Source: Ascarosepion bandense
Lineage: Eukaryota > Mollusca > Cephalopoda > Sepiida > Sepiidae
Reading direction: 5' to 3'
Length of the DNA: 64,000 bases
Assembly: GCA_037127315.1 (NCBI GenBank)
Contig: JBBBDQ010001185.1
Coordinates: 1,082,001-1,146,000 of the forward strand
The notes under the pieces: model-generated
What the model was told of the DNA's origin: nothing
The model's input: only the letters and a program-made list of their open reading frames with translations
The model's database searches: none
Made by a program: the position numbers and the translations under genes
Part shown: positions 39,401 to 53,700 of the stretch, in pieces
How the letters are laid out: every line of letters begins with the position of its first letter
Numbering within the stretch: position 1 is the stretch's first letter

Positions 39401-42400
39401 ACCACCTCAAATGGTTTTCTGCCTCGCCTACAGTGGCCGATGGGCCAGTTTTGGCGCTTGCTGTAATTTCCTTTGCGTTTAGCACATGTGTGGCATGAAT
39501 GGACATATTCCTTGATAACGCAAACCTACACAAACTTTTAACCGCTCTGCAAACCACCACACACAAAAGCTCACACACACTTCAACATTCCACAAAATAC
39601 AAGTTATTATAACATCAACAATCGCTACAGGATGCTACGAAATCCATCTGGTCGTTCGAACCAGGCAACGACATGAACCACTTTATCACTGACCTCAACA
39701 AAGCATACACTATACACATTAAACCAGAGTTAGAAGATTACCCCGAAATAGAGAAAGAGTTCATTAAAGTGACAAAACAATTCCTCAATGAAGGCATCTT
39801 CCAGCAGATGGAAGATTCAAAACAACCGACATCTACGTTTGAGGAACTAGAAACTTCTCGTCGCTACTCACGGGAGCCAAATGACGAACTTCCAATACCT
39901 CAGCCGTGCATGGGACCTCCAGCGGCATGAAGAGGAGAAACTCACAGATTTTGCAGGCCGACTTGAAAACACAATCCAAGAGGCTGCAGTCCACATCAAG
40001 GCAAAATTCACGTTGGACAAACAGAATGTCGAGATAACGGCCGACATCATCTTCTCCTTAATGGGGGCCATGCTCATGAGCGAGAAAATCAAGTCATGGG
40101 CACCCAGCATCTATCCACACCTCATCATAACCACTACTCGGCGGGTGGCATTTCTAGCGATCACGGCATCAAAAGATACCACAACCGCCATTGAGGCCAC
40201 TGCAATGATCACAAACCAACCCACACATCCTAAGCTACACAGCCATGGACATGAATCTGACAAAATCCTAGCCGACGTGAAGCTGCAGTTGCTGGAACTG
40301 AACAAACCGCTGAAACAGACACACAGACCTGACCAAGCCACCGTCAAAAGAAACCATCAGAGGCACAGCCGGACACAAAGAGACACTGGACAAACTGGCC
40401 GCCCGGCAGTATACAGGAACTACTCACAAGGCTGTGCATGCTTCCTGGGTAACAGATGCCCTTACTTTCACTCTCCCCGTGCTCAAGCACACATAGCGAC
40501 CACAGACAACAGCCTACCCGTTTATCAAAGCAGGGTACGATCTTACTTCATTAGAGAACGTAACAATGGTCATAATTGGTTTGCATGTCAGAACCAGAGT
40601 AAAGACTCTACATCCACATCATGCATAACATTTCCAGAGCAATATATAATGCATCCTTGGATCCATCTTTTTTTTCTTTTTACAGTTGCAGTAATTTTCT
40701 GCAAGTACAGGTTGTCCTGGTACATATTTGCATTTCATCGCTCCATGATGACTGTTAAATTGTTCTTCTATCACTATTTTCCTTTCTAGGGAATGGTTTG
40801 TAGTTGGATGGATAACATCAATGTGTAAACAAACTTTACAGTTCATCAGTGCTTCTGATGGTGAATTTCCATTAGGTGCATTTGGATTGGGTGTAGCTCT
40901 GTAACTTAGGAATATTTTTAATATTTCATGTGTGGTTCCCTCCCTTTCAAGTTTAAGGAGCACTCTTTTAAAGATATCTACAAAATGCTCCACTTATCCA
41001 TTTGATTGTGGAGGAAAAGGTGGTGTCCTAATATGTTGAATACTATTCTGTGCACAAGTTGAAAAGGCAGCTGAAATGAATATCAGAAACTAGTATCTGT
41101 GAGACTCCAAACTGGCTGAAGAATTGTTTTAACTTAAGAATTGTTTCATCTGAGGTGATGTGATTCATCTGAAAAAATTCTGGCATTTGGTGTAAGCATC
41201 AACAAGGATAAAATAATATGATGTGTCCGGCAAAGTCAATGTGAAGGCATGTCCTGGGAGATTCAGGGATAGGCCAGGAACTGAGTAATTTTCCTGGGAG
41301 ATTTTGCTGCCAGTTGGCAATTTGAACACGTGCATACCAATTCCTCCAACTGTTTGTCAGTCTTTGGCAAATAAACATAGCTGCATACTAATGATATGGC
41401 TAATACCTTGATGACCATAATGGAATTGCTTTATCACTCTTTCATCTAATGAATATGGGACATTCACACATTCCACAAAAAGAAGACACCTGTCAACTTC
41501 TGAAAATGAAGAACGATGTGATGCTGAAAGAATGGCTGAATTCTTTTGTCAATACATACTTCTAGCAATTTTGTACAATGTAAGTATATCACTTTTTTTA
41601 AAACAAGATCAGAAGCTGTGGCTTCAAATATCATGTAAAAATTACTGTTAATACTTTTACAGTGTATGGAAACCCTGAAGTGACATCTGACTTTAGTGAT
41701 AATGCTGCAGTACCTGAGTCTTTTGCTACTTTATTTTGTGTAGTCATGATCCAAGATAATGCATTGACATGATCAATTGTATTTGTTGAATTATATTTCA
41801 TAGAAAAATTATGATCCTTCAGCATATTAGCCCATTTTTGTAGACAGTTTTCTGTATACACTGGGATACCTTTTTTTCTTTTTTTTTTTTAGATAAAAAA
41901 ATACTAACAAGAGGCTTGCGATATGTGATCAGAGTGAAATGATGTCCAGACAGCATTTTGTGGAACTTTTTAATAGTGAAAGCTATTGCTATTGCTTCTT
42001 TTTCCATTTGGCTATAATAATTATGCTCTGCCAGTGTCAGATACATAAGATATTGCATTTTGGCTGCCATGAGGGAAATTGTGAGAAATGACAGCTCCAC
42101 TACCTTAATTGGAAGCATCAGAGACCACAACAAATCTATGGGTGGGTGTCAACAGAAGATTCAAAGGAAATAAGGACATTTTTAAGGTTACCTGACACAT
42201 GTCAGACTACTCCCATGCAATATCTTTTTTTCAAAATTGTTGAGAGGTGCCTGTACTCTATGAAGTTCAGCCAAAAAAGCACTATAGTGTCTAATCAAGC
42301 CAAGGAAAGAACATAATTTTGTTACATTTGTTACATTCATTGCCAAGATATTTTCCAGGAATGGTCATCTACCATTTTTATAAAAAATAAACCCTAGATA

Positions 42401-45400
42401 TTTGCATTGCTCTTGGAAAAATTCACTCTTTTCAGCTTTAACGCAGAATCAGTATTGTTGAATTCAGCTGAAAACAAAAAATAAACATTACAAAAGTACA
42501 ACTTCAGTTGTTCCTGCAATGATGATTTCATCGATGAATGCTGCAATTCCTGTCAGTCCAGTCCTTCACATCGATGCCGAAAATCTTGCGGCTGATCTAT
42601 AGTTTATCACTTTATTCCCAACCAGGTTCTGCTCATGTTGCGCTTGATTAATCACAAAGCTGGTATAGGTTTGAAGTCACCAAAAATCTGCTGCATTGAT
42701 GATCCAGACAGAGCTGGAAGCCACAATAAGAAAAGGAAATCTTTGTAAAATTAACAAGGAGTTTATATACAAATGTTCTGTTCAGTACAGTATTTGGTTA
42801 GAGTTTATCACTCTTGCATGCAGATAACTATAATTCTAACCCATATCTTTAACAGGATGTAATACTAAGTTGGTCTGGCATCAGGCTGAAATTGGAGTTT
42901 CTTCTTAGGCAGGCAATCACGTGACAACACATCTCTTATGTTAACTCGCTCTGTATCAGTCCAACTCTACAGTACTCAACTTTCTATCTGCTTGTCTCAT
43001 ATTTAGCAGGGGTGGTTTTGACACACTTTGGGTACACTTAGCATTTTCAAATGACCAATAAGGTATCCTTCTTTTGGTCACCTGAACAACTCTTTCCTGT
43101 GTCCGTGCCTTTCACTAATGCTCAAGGGGTGTGAAACATTCTCAGAATCCACCGGAGCACTTTTTCATTGGTCATCTGATCAACCCTGTCTTTTTCTCTC
43201 TTGTGTATGCACCTCCCACTACTGCTTGAGGGGCATGTTTCAGCCCAATGGTCAAATTTTTATTATTGTTCTTTTTGCTTTTCCACTTTTGGTGTGTGGA
43301 CATTTTGCATCTCTGTTTTAATCATCTCTAACACTATAAGAAATTATCTAGCTTCAGTTGAAAAGAAAATCATATGTTTCTTCTTTAATTCTCAGCAAAG
43401 TTTCACAAGGAATCAAAAGATGTTATTTTCAGAAATTTTTTATCTCTTTCTCAGTGGAAGGCGGCTGTCACTAGGGTCATAAAATCTACCATACCCTAAG
43501 GCAAGTCTGTTTCATAAGCAGTTGCCATCTCCATCAATGATTATTAAATTTTTCAATAAAGAGGAAACTCACTTCTCGTGAAAAAGTGATAGGAATGTTT
43601 GAATCATAAAAAAAAAGCGTTATCTATCTTCCTTGGGTGGTCTAAATGTATCTCTCACCTAGCTCCAGTGGCCGGAGAAGAAAGAAAGAAAAAGATTTGT
43701 CTATTACTTCTCTTCCTTCACCTCTTTTCTCTTTTTTTCAAATAACAAAAATAGTGTTACACTCCTTATCAACTTCCAGTTGAAGAAAACATTGGAAAGA
43801 TCAACCTTTGCAAAACAAATTCCACTGTTGTATGAAAAGATCCTCTGGCAGTGGAGCTGGATACTGATGTGTATTCAAAGAATCATTCAAACCAATCGAG
43901 TAATCAGCACATATCCAACTTTTCTATTTGCCTTTTTAACAGCTTCAATAGGAGCTGCCCACACAGTAATTGACAGGCTGTATTACACCTTCTTGCTGAA
44001 GATATTGCAGTTCACTGATCTTTGTCTAAAAATTGGCTTAGAATCTGGTTTTAATTTCAGAGTAGCATTAATTTTTGTACAGCACCAAAGTTCATCTTGA
44101 AAAACATCACTAAACTTTTAAATTCATCCTTTAAATGATTTTCAATATCAAAAATCAACATGAGGAAAGTGGGGAAAGCAAAAAGAACGATAATAAAAAT
44201 GTTTATCTATTCTATTCAATAAAGACTAATTACATTTTATTTTGAATTATCTACAACATAATGCATGCCAGAAAATGTTATATTTCAAAAGGAAATATCA
44301 CAAGTTAACTAAACTTAATCATACTTTCAGACAAGCTCATTGCTATATGATCTGTTTCAGAAACATGTGACTTTTTAATTTGTTTCCAAGTCACACTATC
44401 AAACTGAAAGCATCTGGTTTGTTGTTTACAGAAACAACAATATATTTTCTGCAGGGTTTGTAATCAACTTTGAATGGTACAAACATTGTGTTTGTTTCAA
44501 ACTTTTTACTGTTTCATTTAAAAAAGAAAATTTTTCAGGTTGAATTTTTGTGTGAATTAGGATACAAAATCCTTCTTTATGTCCACTTTAGTGACAAATA
44601 TTGCATTTATGCTTTTTGAATAGACAAAAGCATACATAATCCCAACATTTTAAAGGTGTTGTTTTTTTTGTTTTTTCAACACAGTTGCTTTCTGTGTGGA
44701 TGTTGCTGGTTATTGATAAATCATTGTTGTTTTTTTTTTTGTTGTTTTTTTTTTTTTCAGCATCTCTTTTTATGCTTAATAAATTTATTGGTAAAGGCTT
44801 TTAATGTAATGTCTCTATCCTATTCCAGTTTTGAAAGAAGTCAAGTGCAAATATCAGCATGAGTAGGATATTTTAACACTGTTATAAAAATCAAACATTT
44901 AAACTGTTCCTCAGTGAGGGAAGTTTAATTAAATTTTTTGTATTCCCAATTAGTGTGATCAGCAAACGTTACATAATCATCTGCAGCATTTTTTTTTAGC
45001 TTTAAACAACTGAATTGAATATTAAGCAAAGTTTTCTCTGAAAACTTCACTGAGTTGTTTTACTGTTTCAGTGAAGGTGAAATCCATTGCCTGCTTTGAT
45101 AAAATATAATTCATATAACGGTCAAATTAAGAGACAAATTTTCCATTTTTCATCTTTGTAAGAAAAGTCAATGTGAAAGATATCCATCCAACGTTTAAAC
45201 CACATTCTGAATGTTTTTCCGCTCACTTATTCCTAGTTGACTTCTGTGATGTTGACCAAGATATTTGCTGAATTGGTATTTTGGTTTGTTCCAGCACAGA
45301 AAATCTTTAGTTGATTCTGGAACTGTGCAATCATTGCTGTCAATAACTTTTATTGTCACTGCTGAAACTGTTCTTGTTTGCTTAAAACCTCTTATCATCT

Positions 45401-45817
45401 CTGCTGAAATTGTCATGTTTATTTTGAAGTTTGAATCCTTGTTGCCAAAAATCTGTTATATCCTAGGTTGTTGGGATGAACAAATGATTGACCATAAAAA
45501 ACAACTGTATTTTAACACAATAAAATAACTTTACTGGCTGAGAGCAGAAAAGATTAGCTAGATTTAAACCATGAGTTTCCATTTGTGTATCAGCTTATCA
45601 CCATGTTGAATTCAGAAGTGTGAACGACAAATATGGGTCGTAACTCAATTGTATTTTGAGTTATCATTCTTTATAGGGGGCAGTAAGTTGAAGGCTATTA
45701 ACAAATTCTATGCCTTATAGATATCTTTATCCCAAAATCCATCTACTGAAAGACAAGACATAAGTAAAGAAAAATGAAATAAATATGACTCAAATGCTTA
45801 GGAGCAGTGTGTGTATG

Positions 45818-45857
<40 letters not shown>

Positions 45858-47378
45858 TTCTTATTAGCCATATAATTAAATTCTATTATAATATAACTTC
45901 CCGTTTTTAAATCTATTTTCCTTCTAGTTCTATGGTTTGTTTTTTACCTGAATGATTATTTGACTTGTTTATTTTGATATTTATACCATCATAGGTTTAA
46001 ATTTAATTTCTTAATAATTAATCAAAAATTAAAATTCCATTAGTCATTTTGTCCCTTCTTAGTAGTATAATTAAATTATATCATATAATAACTTCTCATT
46101 CTTTAATCTATTCTATTTCAAATTTTATGTTTTATTTTCAAGCTAAGTGTGAATTAATATGTTAATATTATTGCCGTCATAGATTTTAATTTAATTTCCT
46201 AATTATCTAAAATTAGAATTCCTTAAAATAGTTATTTCATTTTTTTTATTAACCATATAATTTAATTATATAATAACTTCCTATTTTTTTAATTCATTTT
46301 CCTTCTCAGTGAAATTCTAACTTATTTTGATATTAACATTATTTATGACCCTTTAAGAGGGGTCTTGTTATTTTGTCTATTTCTTTCTTATATATATATA
46401 TATATTTTTTTTTTTTTGAATTTATTTTATTGTATCTCTTTTTGCTACTGTCACCAAAGTGACAAACTTACTAGTTCTGACAAGAACCTGCCACGTTTTT
46501 CCTTTTTCCCCCCACACTCATTTCTGTTTTTTACACAAACACAAATAAATAAATGTATTTCCCTATAATGCTTTGTTTTCGCTGATGAGACGGGTGTTAA
46601 ATTCACTTGTCAAAATGACCATACAGTCTTGTAAATTTGAAATTTTTTTTATATGTAATAAATATTGGTTTGTAAATAAATTAATTTAATTACACTGAAC
46701 TCTCTGGCTGAATCAGTTTTAATATTAGTAGGATTTGTTAGGATTTACCTCCAAGCCCTTTCTTTCAGATTTATAACTAATATGTGTGTGTGTACATACA
46801 TATACAGTACCAGTCATAATTATTAGGCCACTCCAGTTTTTTGGGGTTTTTTTTTTTAAATGATGTATTTCATACTATATTTAGTATTTATTGCCAAGTG
46901 GATAATTCTAAATGAAAATAGAATGGTTCTTTCGTTAATACTGTACAATAACATGTGCATCAAATAAACTGTTCTGGTATCCAATTTTTGTGCTCTCTTC
47001 CCCATGCTAGTCTCTTCTTATTGGCTGGCCAAAGCAAAGGTTTCCTGGCTGCCTTGTAACATTTTGCAAAGTAATAATAACAAAAGAACCATTCTATTTC
47101 CGTTTAGAATTATTCACTTGGCAATAAACACTAAAAATACTATGAAATACATCCAGTTTTTTTTTTTTTAAACTGGTGTGGCCGAATAATTATAGCCGGT
47201 AGTGCATATATATAGGGTTGGTATAGATGGAATAAAATTCCGATCTCTAAAAGATACTATTCTTAAAAGTGCTCAATACAAAGTAGAGCAAGTAATATTT
47301 ATTTAAAGTTTATAACAAAAGTATGTTGTAATATCACTACAAAGTAGAGTGATGTTATAACATATGTTATAAATGAAA

Positions 47379-47419
<41 letters not shown>

Positions 47420-47761
47420 AGTATAGGGTAGGTATAGTTGGAATAAAATTCTGTAGCCAAAAATTACAATTCTTAAAAGTGCTCAATGCAAAGTAGAGTG
47501 AATAATATTTATTTAAAATTTATACCATAAATATGTTATATCACTACAAAAGTAGCTATTTTGTTTCAACACTACTTGTGTCTTATCAAGTTATGGTGCT
47601 GATTTCAAGTTGAAGACTTTTAAAAAGTCCAAAACTAGCCAAACCCCTCAATCAGGGAAACATATAGTCTGTGGTGACCAATCAAAATACAAGTAATTTC
47701 TCACCTGGCTCTAAATCTAACAGATAAATTAATGTGTCGCTAAAAACAAGAGTTAAAAAAA

Positions 47762-47808
<47 letters not shown>

Positions 47809-48301
47809 TAGTATATGTGTATATACTTGCCTGTTTGTCTATATGTGGGTATTTATATATTTGTATGTCTCTTTTCTCCATTTCGTATTTGAATAACTTT
47901 ACAATAATCTATATATAATACTTTGTTAAACTTAGAATATAAAATTTGTAGTCTCTAACATTAATTCATAATAAATATTTTTCTTTTTCTAAAATAAATT
48001 TTAATTCTTATTGTAAAGTGAAACTAATAGTCAATTAGTAATACTGATCTCTATTTTAATAAAATATTAACATTAATGCCCCAGTAAATGGTTTTTAGAG
48101 TATGTTCTTATGTTCCTCAAACTAGAAATTACTTGTATTTTGATTAGTCACCACAGACTATATAACAATGTCTCCTTGATTGAGGGGTTTGGCTAGTTTT
48201 GAACCTTTTAAAACTCTTCAATCGAAATCAGCACCATCATTTGATAAGATGGAAGTAGTCAAAACAAAATAGCTACTTTTGTAGTGATATTATAACATAT
48301 T

Positions 48302-48338
<37 letters not shown>

Positions 48339-50690
48339 CGCACAAATGAATAAGAACAAAGAAAATAATTATGTTCAAAACCTTAATTTAAAACAGTGCT
48401 CAATATAAAAATAGAGCAATGAATTTATTATTTATTATGTTAGAACATCTGCAAACTATTACAAAATTGTACATTTTGTTTCAACACTGAAAGAACAATG
48501 TCTCATCAGGTAGTAGTTAGATGGTAATAAACATTTTATTTTTGAAATTTCTTTTAAGAACAACACTTAACTTTATTTTTGGATTTTTTTTTTTCCGTAT
48601 GAGATAAAAAAAAATATTAAAAAGGGAAAAAAGAAGAAAAGATCAAAAATAAGATGAGAAATCAAGAAAAGGAAAAGAAAGGAGGAAAAAGGTTAATGCG
48701 GAAGAAATAGAAAGTGAAGAGGAAAACTGGTGAGAAAATGTAGAGAGGGAAGAAAGGGGAGAGTCAATGGAAATGGCTAAGAGAGAGAAATTTTAAATTC
48801 TGGCTGGAAGTGAATTGCCGACAGATATAGACATTGATTACAATATTTCAACTTAAATCTTTTGGCATTTAAAAAAAAAAATGAAATCACATACACAAAC
48901 AGAAAAATTATTTTAAAAAAAGTAAAATAAAGGACATTTTTTAAAAAAATACAACATGAAGATATAAATTCATTAGACCTAAAAATAAATTAGAAAGATA
49001 AATTAGAATAAAATTAAAGTAAAATAAAATGATATAATATAAATAACTTCAACTCCAGCCTAAATTTAAATCTTTTAGCCGCTGTTAGCCATTTCAATTG
49101 GCTCTTCCCTCTCTGCATTTTCTTATTTTCCTCTTCACTTTCTATTTCTTCTGTATCTTTCTTTTTCTTTCTTTTCTTTTCTTATTGATTTCTCATCTTA
49201 TTTTCTGATCTTGTTTTACCTCTTTCTTTCCCTTTTTAATATCTTTTTACCATGTACAGGAAAAAAAATTCCTAAAATAGAGGAAAGTGTTGTTCTTAGA
49301 AGTTGTTTTAAAATAAAATGTTTATTACCATCATTGTTAACTACCTTTGTTCTTTCAATGTCAAAACAAAAAATACAATTTTGTAGTAGTTTGTAGTTTG
49401 CACATGTTCTAACGTAATGATTGATAATATATATATTTATTTGAAAATATGATTAGTGGTACAAAACTTCATTACCACCATGAATAAACAAAAATATTAT
49501 TACTATTCATGATGATAATATTTAAAAAATAAAATTGAAAAACAGGCTAGTTAACCATTTTCAAACCTCACTCAACAGAGCTAAATCAAGGTTAATATAG
49601 AAATAATTGTTTTAAGAAAATAGACAAGATGTAGAGGGAAAAAATTCTTAAATGAAAGTAAATTGGAGGCCAAATATATGTTCCTTCTGTTTAAACAGTG
49701 AGGGTTTTAAAGATTGAATATAGATGGCCTCCAGCACTTTGAGGTGGTAACTTGAGTAGGACGTACTTTAGATGGAATTTTATTAATTTGTCTGGAAACC
49801 TATCTTTTCTCAGATCCCAACACCCATATGCCAATTGTTAAAGTTCTTGAATTATACTATCACCCCATAATTACCTACTACCATATTAAACCTTTTCTTT
49901 CAAACTTGACCAGTAACAATACTAAACAATAACATTAATTTTTTCTACAAAAACCAAATGCGTAGCAATTATAAACAAGATGAATCTTCACTTCAAAATG
50001 TTATCTGAAAATATGCAACTCCCATTGACTTACAAAAAAAATTAAATCAATTATCTATTACACAAAATTTAAAACTGCTAATCTCATTGTCAAAAATAAC
50101 AATTTCCCTGCAAGATCTAAACTACAATGAACCAATATCATTTATGAATTTACATGTTCTTTGAAGAACTGTGTTCTTGATCAACCCAATTTCATAAATA
50201 ATTATATCTGCCACATGACTACAAAGTTGACACAAAGACTCACATTGCATCTCTCAGACCAAGCTCGGTTCAATCTCATTTAAACTCACATAGTGACCTA
50301 CCAAACCCTATTCGTAACATGTTGACTGCAAAAATGTCATAGCATCATCCATATGCCAAAAAAAAAAAGGCTAAAAATAATGGAAGAAAAAAGAAAAACC
50401 TGTGTATCAACTACAAACATGCCAACAAACATGCTTAATGTGTTCAGGATAAAAACATATACACGACTCTACAAACATACATAACACTACATATATTCAG
50501 TTACGTGTAAAATAAATACCATCCTCGATAGTGGCTAAAAGTATAGCCAAAAGTGCTCAGAAAACAAAATATTTGGACAATTTTATATGATTTATGTTGT
50601 GAAAAAAAAATAAGATTACATGAAAAATTACATAAAAAAAAAAACTTAATTATAATATCTTGTCTGTCAAGAGAGATTGCTGCCCAAATA

Positions 50691-50739
<49 letters not shown>

Positions 50740-53700
50740 CCCAAGACATAAATGTGACAAAATTTATATTGGTGAAACAGAAAAGTTTAAAAAAAGGAAT
50801 AAATGAGGTATAAAAATTGAGTGCATATTAAATTTAACTTTATTCACTTCTATACTAAATACAAACCATTCTTTTGTTTAAAAAACATTTTTATAACCTC
50901 ACTTTTTCTAGTTGAAATAATACAAAACGAAATTACATTAAATAGACATTAAACATCCTAGTAAAATTTTAAATAGATTAAACTTCCTTAACAACAAAAT
51001 AATATATAATCATAAATTGTATTTTTAATTATAAGTGTTTATTATTTTCTTTGGATATATGTGCTTTGTCCTTCTCGCTATAACTTTCTTTCATTCACTT
51101 TTATTTTCTTATGTCAAGTCACCATATTTACATCTTTTTTTTTTTTTTAACCTATTTCCTGTGTATATATCTATTTGATTTTTAAATTTTACAAACTTTT
51201 TTTTTTTTTCAAACTAACCAGAGCATTTTTAAACAGCAAGGTTGCTATGGTTATTATTTTTCCTTAGATCTTCCATTTGTTTTGATAATGAGAGGAATGA
51301 AACATTAACAGGAAAATGGCAATTCCAACTGTTTTTTTTTTTGTTTTTTTTTTGTTTTTTTTTTAATGTATTTTGTCTTGCGTACTTTGGATATTTCATA
51401 TCAGTCAGTCAGTTAAGTGCTGTACGTGATACATGCTTTGGGCGATCATGTCTCGAAGCAGAAGATTATCCTGCAGTAGGCTGCCATTGCTTTCTGCAGT
51501 AGACTAGTTGCCAGTCAAGGTTATAGAACCCAGTCTGTCCTATTATTCAACCCATAACCGGAGGGAAGAGACGGATTAATACCCTTCAACTGGAATTTGA
51601 ACTCAGCTCCCCGATTTGTTGTTCTGAGTCAATATCCACTGCACCACAATGCACATCCTATTTTATATTTGATATATATATATTGATATCAATCATTATA
51701 TGTATATATATATATATATAAAGTAAATGACATTTTGCATTCATTCTTTCTTTATATTTTCATTTTCCCAGGACTGATGCTTGGCTTACAAAAGGCATTG
51801 CTGGTTATCTCACTGGTCTTTTCATTAAAAGATCTTTTGGTAATAATGAATATCGCTATTTTATTTCAAGAGTAAGTACATTTTTTCTTTTCTTTTTTTT
51901 TCTTTTTTTTTTTTTTTTAACTAAAAGCACTTTTTTCACATGCGTCTCTTACATGCTTTAAATAAGTCTGTCAACAAAATCATTTTTCAAGCTCTGTTTT
52001 ATTTTTGTTAAATGCCATCTAGTTACCTCCACTGGAGTCCAGTCATTTTTCTATACCTAAATTTAAATTGAAATTTTAAAAATAAATAAGTTATCTTCAA
52101 GCTTTAAAATCAGCTTTAATTGGAAGCCAAGAGAAATTTAATAATTCTAGTAAGCAAAGCATACTGGTGTATTTTTAACCGAAATTATATTGATTGGAAT
52201 CTAAAATTTTGAAATTTTACTAATTTTTTTAAATAGACCGCCAATTTTTGATTGATTGACACATTACGTAAACAGTAGCCAAATTTCTGTTTTTAAAAAT
52301 CTTGCAAGAATAAAATATACCTCGCTGGCACATTTAAGTCAAATTTTAAAATTAAAACTTACCTTTATCTGTTTTCAATCAATTAATAATTGCTTACTAC
52401 CAGAAATTTACAATAAAAAAAAATAATTACGGTAGCCCTGTTTTTATGTCAGTCATTGAAGCGATGACAGATGACTGATACCAGATGTTGACAAGAACGC
52501 AATGTATAGCAACCAATCATGCTAAAAAAAATTTTTTTTTTTTAACTAACTAATAAAATTAAAAATTTAACATAATTTCAGCACTTATATAAATTTTTTT
52601 CACATTTTCTTGTACTGTACAATACATTTTTTGTTTTTTTTATTATCATAAATTAATTGTGACCGTGGGTCACAATTAATTAAAAAATTGAAGAATTGAA
52701 GAAAAAAAAACTTACTTTAAATGTTGAAGGAATTACTTGCAAAACAGGCAGTTGAATTTTATAAATGTAGAGAATAAAATATCGTAAGAATGAAAGTGCA
52801 TTCTTCTGTTTTGCTATGTAAGGAGGAATGACCCAGAATGCTTGTTAACTTATAAAATCAATTTGACCCATATGGAACACAGTACTTTATAAATTTGAAC
52901 ATATTTGCACAAATTAATTTTTTTTTTTTTTTTTGAGAGGCAGTATAATCATCAATTATTAACTAATAAAAAAAATTATACAGTTCTTTAAAAGATTTTT
53001 AAAATATTTTCAAAACTTTATGAATTATTATAATAAAAAAAATGAAAACAATTCTTTTAAAATTTTATTAGTAATCGTAAAAAAATTTTTTCTTCAAACT
53101 ATAATGTCCTTAATTTCTATTATTTATTCCAGCAATTTAAAGTTTATCAAATTAAATTATATCAAAGTTCTATTGCATTTTTTATATTTCTCTTCGGAGC
53201 AGATTTTTGTATAGTGGATGATAATTTTAAATAAAAAAAATAGATGATTTATATTTCCCAATGAATTCTACGCTTAACTAATAAAAAAGTAAATCGCAGA
53301 AAATTGAAATTTCATGAATTTACGTGAAGCGGGGGGTAACAGTTGAAAAAAAATTTTTTTTCATCAATATTTTAAAAAAGTAAAAATTTTAAAAATAATT
53401 TTATTCATTTGTGAATGAGTACTGAAAGTTTCATTAAAATCCGACAATTATTTGATTTTTGCGAGAATTTCCAAATTAATGTGTTTGTCACTGAAAAAGT
53501 GAGTCAACGTAAAAAATTATGTAATCGATTGTAAAACAGTCATAACATTTTCTACCACGCTAACTCAAATCAAAACAAAATTGTCTGCCAAAATTTTCGA
53601 ACATGTTAAAAGGGATTAAAAAAATTTTATCAAATAAATAAAAATTACTTTGATTTTTCCTCTTAATAATATTATAAACATTTTGATAGAAAAAGTTCAA

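Larger units (their letters stand above)
37755..40565 (-). mobile_element. Ty3-type LTR element with internal inversion and 4-bp target duplication
   Basis: On the plus strand the element starts TGTTA (37755) and ends TAACA (40565), the TG..CA form of LTR ends, and is flanked on both sides by ATGG (37751-37754 and 40566-40569). The left LTR is about 568 bp (37755-38322). Its inner end, 'cgtttatcaaagcag' followed by 'agagaacataa', recurs at 40519-40565 as a short right-hand remnant. Integrase coding (about 38400-39515) is on the minus strand, but gag coding (about 39515-40500) is on the plus strand, so one internal part is inverted and protease, reverse transcriptase and RNase H are missing. 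Confidence 0.7.

Noticed and set aside
39881..40789. 302-codon open frame as a host gene
   Set aside because: It reads as a gag-like protein with a Cys/His cluster inside an LTR element bounded by a target duplication.
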